In this document: piece after piece, positions 46,701 to 52,700 of the stretch
How positions within the stretch are numbered: position 1 is the first letter of the stretch
How the letters are laid out: each line of letters opens with the position of its first letter
Source: Pomphorhynchus laevis
Taxonomy: Eukaryota > Acanthocephala > Palaeacanthocephala > Echinorhynchida > Pomphorhynchidae
Direction: 5' to 3'
Assembly (NCBI GenBank): GCA_012934845.2
Contig: WNNJ02003085.1
Coordinates: forward strand, 1 to 64,000
Length of the DNA stretch: 64,000 nucleotides
Notes under the pieces: generated by a model
Told to the model about the DNA's origin: nothing
The model's input: only the letters and a program-made list of their open reading frames with translations
Database searches by the model: none
Position numbers and translations under genes: made by a program

Positions 46701-49700
46701 ACTCTGAGTGTGTAACTTCAAAACGCCTCCTGCGTCATTCTTTCAGAACTTATCAGCGTTATCTCAGACTATCTTCAAAACTTGACTCATCCGTTTATCG
46801 TAACCAACTCTGGTTTTCGTCGTTCGCATAAGCAACTTCTGCGTTCTAAGGCACATAGGTTTTGGCGAAACAAACTGGCTTCCGCTAATAACTCTCGAGC
46901 TAAATGGAAAACTCTCAATTCTCTACTTTCTCGTTACTCTGTCACCTCCACTCTTAATTCTTCTCAATTCTCCTATTACCTAATTTTAAAAGCTATTTCT
47001 CTAATCGATTCGATCATCATCCTGCCACAAACTTCTTGTATCTCGTCTATTCGTATCCATTAGCTCTTTTACCTACTTGCGCTATCTGAAGATGAGGTAT
47101 CTTGCCTTCTACTCTTCGCTCGTCATAAAGGACTTTGTAGTGTGGTAATATCGCTCGATCTTTCATCTGCAGTCAACATTGTCGATCACAAAATTTTTGA
47201 TTTTCGTCTTCGCTATCATTATGGCTTCTCTTCGTCCACCTTGGCTTGATTCTTTTCATATATATCCGATCAATCATTTTCCGTACATTATAATTCATTG
47301 TTTTCTCCTCAATCTTCTCTCTCTTGTGGTACCCCTCAAGGTTCAGGCCCTATTCTATTTACGCTTATTCTTGGAGATTTATCTTTTATAGCTAATAAAT
47401 TCTGCTTCAGAGTAATGCAGTACGCTGATGATATACTTCTTTTTTCTCACTCGTATCTTCATTCCCTAAGCCAACTTTCCATTTTTAATAATTTACTTTC
47501 CATATCCTCGTCAAATTTTCTTCATGCTCTATAAGAATATCTAATTTCTTTGCGTTTGTCCCTCAATCTTACAAAATCTAAAGTGTTATGGATTTTACCC
47601 TCCACTGTTTCTGTATTTACTCCTTCTCTGTATCTTTAGACCACAATTATTCCTGCAGTAGATAAACTAGTATTTCTAGGTATTCACTTCGACAAACACC
47701 TGCATCTCGATCCCTTACAAGTCCACTAACAAACAAAATCAGAAAAAATAAAGCAGATAAATTAATTAAATTGTTTGAATGAAATCGGATTTGGCGTTTG
47801 AAGTACGAAGAGAGGTTGATTGGCGTATATGAATGGGTAGATGATTCCACAAAAGAGGATCAGCCACAAGGAAGGAGCCGAAGCCAAAGGAGGTAGAGTA
47901 GTCTAGAACATGTAAGGGAAGGGAATTACGGGTACGCAAAGAATAGTAAACAGGAGGAAAATTACCAAGAAAAGAAAGATTGTGAAATGAACGGGTATGA
48001 AAAGTTACAAAGCTGAAAGCAATCAGAAGAAGACGAATTTTAACACGACAATAAATTGTAGGTAAATCGAAAGCAGGATGGCGGGATGTATTATCAAAAC
48101 AACGAAGACGGAGGAGAATTCAGACGACTCCATTTACGATGCGTTGTAATGGAAGAAGAGTGAATTTAGGTGAGTTGTAGAATATACTAAGACAGTAATC
48201 AAGTCTTGAGAAAAGAAGAAAATATATGAGTCCTACAAGAAGGGAAATCGATTAATGTACGAATTTGACGGAGGTTGGGTAGAATCAAAGTAGATATGCG
48301 TACTTTATCTTGAACGAAAGGTTTAAGTGAAATTCGGTTGTCGAAAATGCTCAAGGTGTGTAGAGAGGGTTGGGTGAAGTGAGATATGACGGCACGAAGA
48401 TGGTAGTGAGGGGTCGAGAGATTGCTTTTTGAGGAGAGGACGAACAGTTGCGCATTTTCAGTAGGGGGGAAATGTGCGGCTAATGATAAACAAGTTGAAC
48501 AGTGTAGTAGGAAGGGTGATATAGAGGATCAAATATTGCTAAGCAAGTGAGTGGGAATCGGGTCAGAAAGAGATGTTTTATTAGTTATCGACATAAGAAC
48601 TGAAGAATCGTCATCGAACGAAACGGTAAGAAGGTGGAATAGCTCTGAGAGGGAAGTATTTAAAAAGAAGTGTGCAAAAGGGCATATGGGTAGAATGGAA
48701 AGTAAATTAGATAGGTTAGATTGTAGATAAGAAAATTCATCAGGATTTAGGTTACAAGGGGTATATGATCTTGAAAGAATTGAGTTTAAGATTTTCTAAT
48801 GAGATTTAGAGTTGAAGATGGCTCGAGTTGATTTCGCCAAAATAGAGTACGCTTAGTACGCATAAGAATGAGATGGGAACGGTGGAAAGATAGATAGGAA
48901 ACACAGATATTTGGAGTGAGTGAGTTTGGAGTTTGCTTAAGAAAACGATTAAACATACTTATAGAGTGACGGAGTCGACGCTTAGAAAGACTACAGTCGG
49001 AATCGAATCAGGGAACATGGCGCAAGCGCTGAAAATGTCGTAATCGAATAGGCAGAAGGTGATTGAGGATCGACGTAAGTTCAGAATCAAACAGAATGCA
49101 GAGATCATCGTGAGAAAGATAGTTAAATGGAAGCGAAAACAGTGAAGAATTGAGTAAGGCTGTGCAGAGAATAGGGATATCAAGAAGCTTCCAGGGTCGA
49201 CTTGGTGTAGATAAAGGTAAAGGCGGAGAAGAAGGATGGGACGAGTAAGAGTAAGAGTTACAAGGAAATGATCGGATAAAATGAACAGTGAGAAATAAGA
49301 TCTGCAAGCTCGCATAAGAACATACGTGAAGGGGTAGCTGAGCCTAGACGGTATACAATCACAAGTTCAAGAGGGACAGAAGTTGATGATCTGGATTTGA
49401 GCAATTCGAAAAAAAAATAGAACGGATGTTTGCATTAATTTTACGTAGAAAAGGATGACGAGCAATGACAACAATACCGTCATGATTAGAAGCAATAGAT
49501 GCGGGAGAGACAATTGGACGAGCTGATTCCACTATACAACAACCAGAGCGGCATAGCCGACGAATAGCAAGATCGACGGAGTCAGAGTGCCAGGATTCGG
49601 TAATGCAGAGAATATCGATAGATAATTGATCGAAGATATTAAGGAGCAGATCGGCTTTATGGAGAATGGAGCGAGTGTTGACAATACTAAGAAGAACAGT

Positions 49701-52700
49701 CTGTTCAGGAATGAGATCGACTAGCAAAGAAAGCTGCGGAGAGACGGGACGTCATTGGATTTTTGGCTTCGTGTGCACGACGTGAAAATTTCCGTTAATT
49801 TGATGGAATTCACGTTGATTTTCCGTTAATTTGCAGGTTTCACGTCGATGTTTCTCAGTGCGAGCTGAATTGAGCTGGGTAATATCAGAAGGGGAGCGGT
49901 CAGGAAAGATACTACCAGTATGAAGTGGTAAGAAAATTAAAACGTTGGGAGAGTACCGAGGAGGAATGTGAGCTATGTCGGCTTATATGTTGGCTTAACA
50001 ATGCGTGCGATATAATAGCAGTCATACTCAAAGTCTTAAACATCACTCGATCATTGATTTTCACTGCTACAAATCAAACATAGCACGATCGTTTATTCTT
50101 GTTCCCCAGAAAGACCAATGATGAAAGCCTATGTCGATGATGGTTCGCTTATTTTACAAGATGTCCTAGTGAGGAGGCATGCTAGACGCTTAAAATTCAA
50201 ACATTTAGTGGATACAGATAGAATGGTCCTGCAGATCCTACTCACAATTGTTCAATATCCCATTACCGTGAAACAATTGTCATTCAGGGATCTTACTCTA
50301 ATGAAAAATTCGGATCAAGTTTATTATTTCCCCCCAGCAACCACACAAGTTTATTATTTCCCCCCAGCAACTACACAAGTTTATTATTTCCCCCCAACAA
50401 TTATATAAGTTTATCTCAAAATATATTTTTGAAATCATTATGGTATTAAAATTAAAAATAAAAAAAGGAAAATAACATAAAGATTAAAAATAAATGTTTA
50501 ATAAATCAAGTATTTTTTCAATTGGCTCACCAGGAATATTATCTCGCCACATATATTCAGCCAAATAATCATTTAACAAGTTTTTGCAGATTCCTTTCAT
50601 TTCCTTCCCTCTAGCTTTCATCTTTGCCCAATAAGATTCAATATGTTGGGTATGAACCCCTGTTTCATGATTCGAAAATTCACGGGAATGATTGACGGTT
50701 TTATGCAGAAACCCGATTTCATGAAAGCTTTTATAAGATTTCCATTCATAAGTGTGAATGATCGTGCCTTTTTTGCAAACTTGTTCTATTATTGGCAATA
50801 AGGTAGATGAGGCTCTATTGGGCACAACTTGAAGATATCCTCTTGCTGGAACAAAACTTGTGTCGCAAATTCCGAAAACCCAAATTTGCTCGCTGCTTCT
50901 TCCCTGTTATATTTTGATTTGTGACAAAATAAACTTTCGTCAATTTGACACACAATCTCATCCCCTCCTAATCTTATGGGATTGTCATCTATATATCGAA
51001 TACATAGTTTGCGTATCATCGAAAAAATCTTTATTGCTAGGATTTTACAAATGGAGATTTCATCCAGCAATTTGTAAATTCTTTCCTCTTTTGAAAACCT
51101 ATATATAATCTCTACGCAATCTGTCATTGGAATTCTCAGGTTTTCAAAAAAGGAACGCTTTTTTATTGACATGGTTGTCTTATAGCGTTCACAATTTTTG
51201 TTATCGCATTTCCAGACAAAGCCGTCCGATATTTTGCGATATCTGGTCCACGACATATTATCATTACAATGACAACATGTCATGGATGATTTCAATACAC
51301 CTTTTCGCTTGAAAAAACGATATAATCTCATCATTTCCAGCGCCCAGGATTCTTCGAATATAGGATTCATATGCTGTCATCTGGGGTTTACAATAAAAAT
51401 TACACAAATTAATAATTTCCCCCAATAATCAACTTGATTCAAAAATTCTAATACACTTATCCAAAGTTATACTGACTGCTTGCGAGCCTTTAGAGTATCC
51501 TCTTGAAAATGACTGTGAAACAGTTGTGCCATCCTGGAATCTAGCTCCTACGGAAGATTTTGAGACATTTATTCTAAGTCATCTTGATTGAAGCCTTCAG
51601 AGTGTCCTCTTGACAATAACGAGTACGGAGCAAGGCAAAATCATGCACTTGGTGAAGTCACTGTTGATGATTTGATCTTCCCTACACAGAATTCAGAGGT
51701 CCACGAGAACAATTTATTAAGATCCAAACGGCGACGACATATTTATAAGGATTACAATTAGCGTAGGAGAATGTTATGAAACTTAACTTTATTTATTTTA
51801 TTTATATATAGTGGCAAATGTACGCCTATGCAAGCTTAAAGCCCTAGTAAAAGAAAAAGAACAAACAAATAAGAAAACAAAAATATAATGTAAAATGAAA
51901 ATGTTGATGCAATTGAACATGTGTATTGAAGATAAGGCAGATGAGTGGAATGTGGCAAGGCATCGGGAAAAAATAAAAAAATGTTCAGTAGTTTCGTTAA
52001 TGAGTATGAAAAATTGTGAGTTACATGTCCAGGTAATTCAGTTCTTGATTTTTTGTAGATGAGGAGTCATAGTTCAGGAACGTAGACGTTGTTTGAACAG
52101 TAGAAGCGACGAGAAAGAACGGACATATGCTGGCAAAGAATTTCAGACAAGTAAAGCAGCGACGATAAAAGAGCAGAGGCATAGTTGGTTGAGTGGGCAA
52201 GGAGGTGGATAAGTAGATAATTACTTGATCGTAAAGCCATGATGGCAGAACGCGAATCATCAAGATAATCAAGGTATAAATAGGATGGTGAGTGACAAAA
52301 TAGAAGACGAAAGGTAATAATTGCAAGCGAAATTCAACACGAAGTTTAATTGTGGACCAAGATAGGACGGAAAGTTCATGACAGATATTGACGAAGTGGC
52401 GAAGTCGCAAGAGGACGTGTACAAAATAATTAATGGTATTAATAAGTCACTTACTGCTCTTATGTCGTACCGAAACGATTTAACTAGTTCAGTAGGATTC
52501 CAACAACTGAAACAGCTAAGCTATAGAGACATTGATGTTCCAACTGTTATCGATATAGATGTGAACAAGCTAATTATAAGATAAACCCTAGTAAACGGTT
52601 GGTCCTGGTATATCAGAATGGTTGATTAAAGAATTATGAACAGAATTCTCCCCAATTCTGTCAAGTTACTTCTCGGGAAGTTTTCAGAAAGGCGTTGTGC

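Larger units (their letters stand above)
50316..51423 (-). mobile_element. Merlin DNA transposon remnant
   Basis: A Merlin (IS1016/ISXO2-type) transposase gene is flanked by similar ~29-bp sequences, three tandem copies at one side and one at the other, all in the same orientation. True inverted terminal repeats could not be found by eye. It lies in Rab7 intron 1, same strand as Rab7. Confidence 0.7.

Noticed and set aside
50118-50408. 96-codon + ORF with a [10 protein letters not shown] repeat as a gene
   Set aside because: The repeat is DNA-level (30-bp period) beside Merlin; the rest has no motif.
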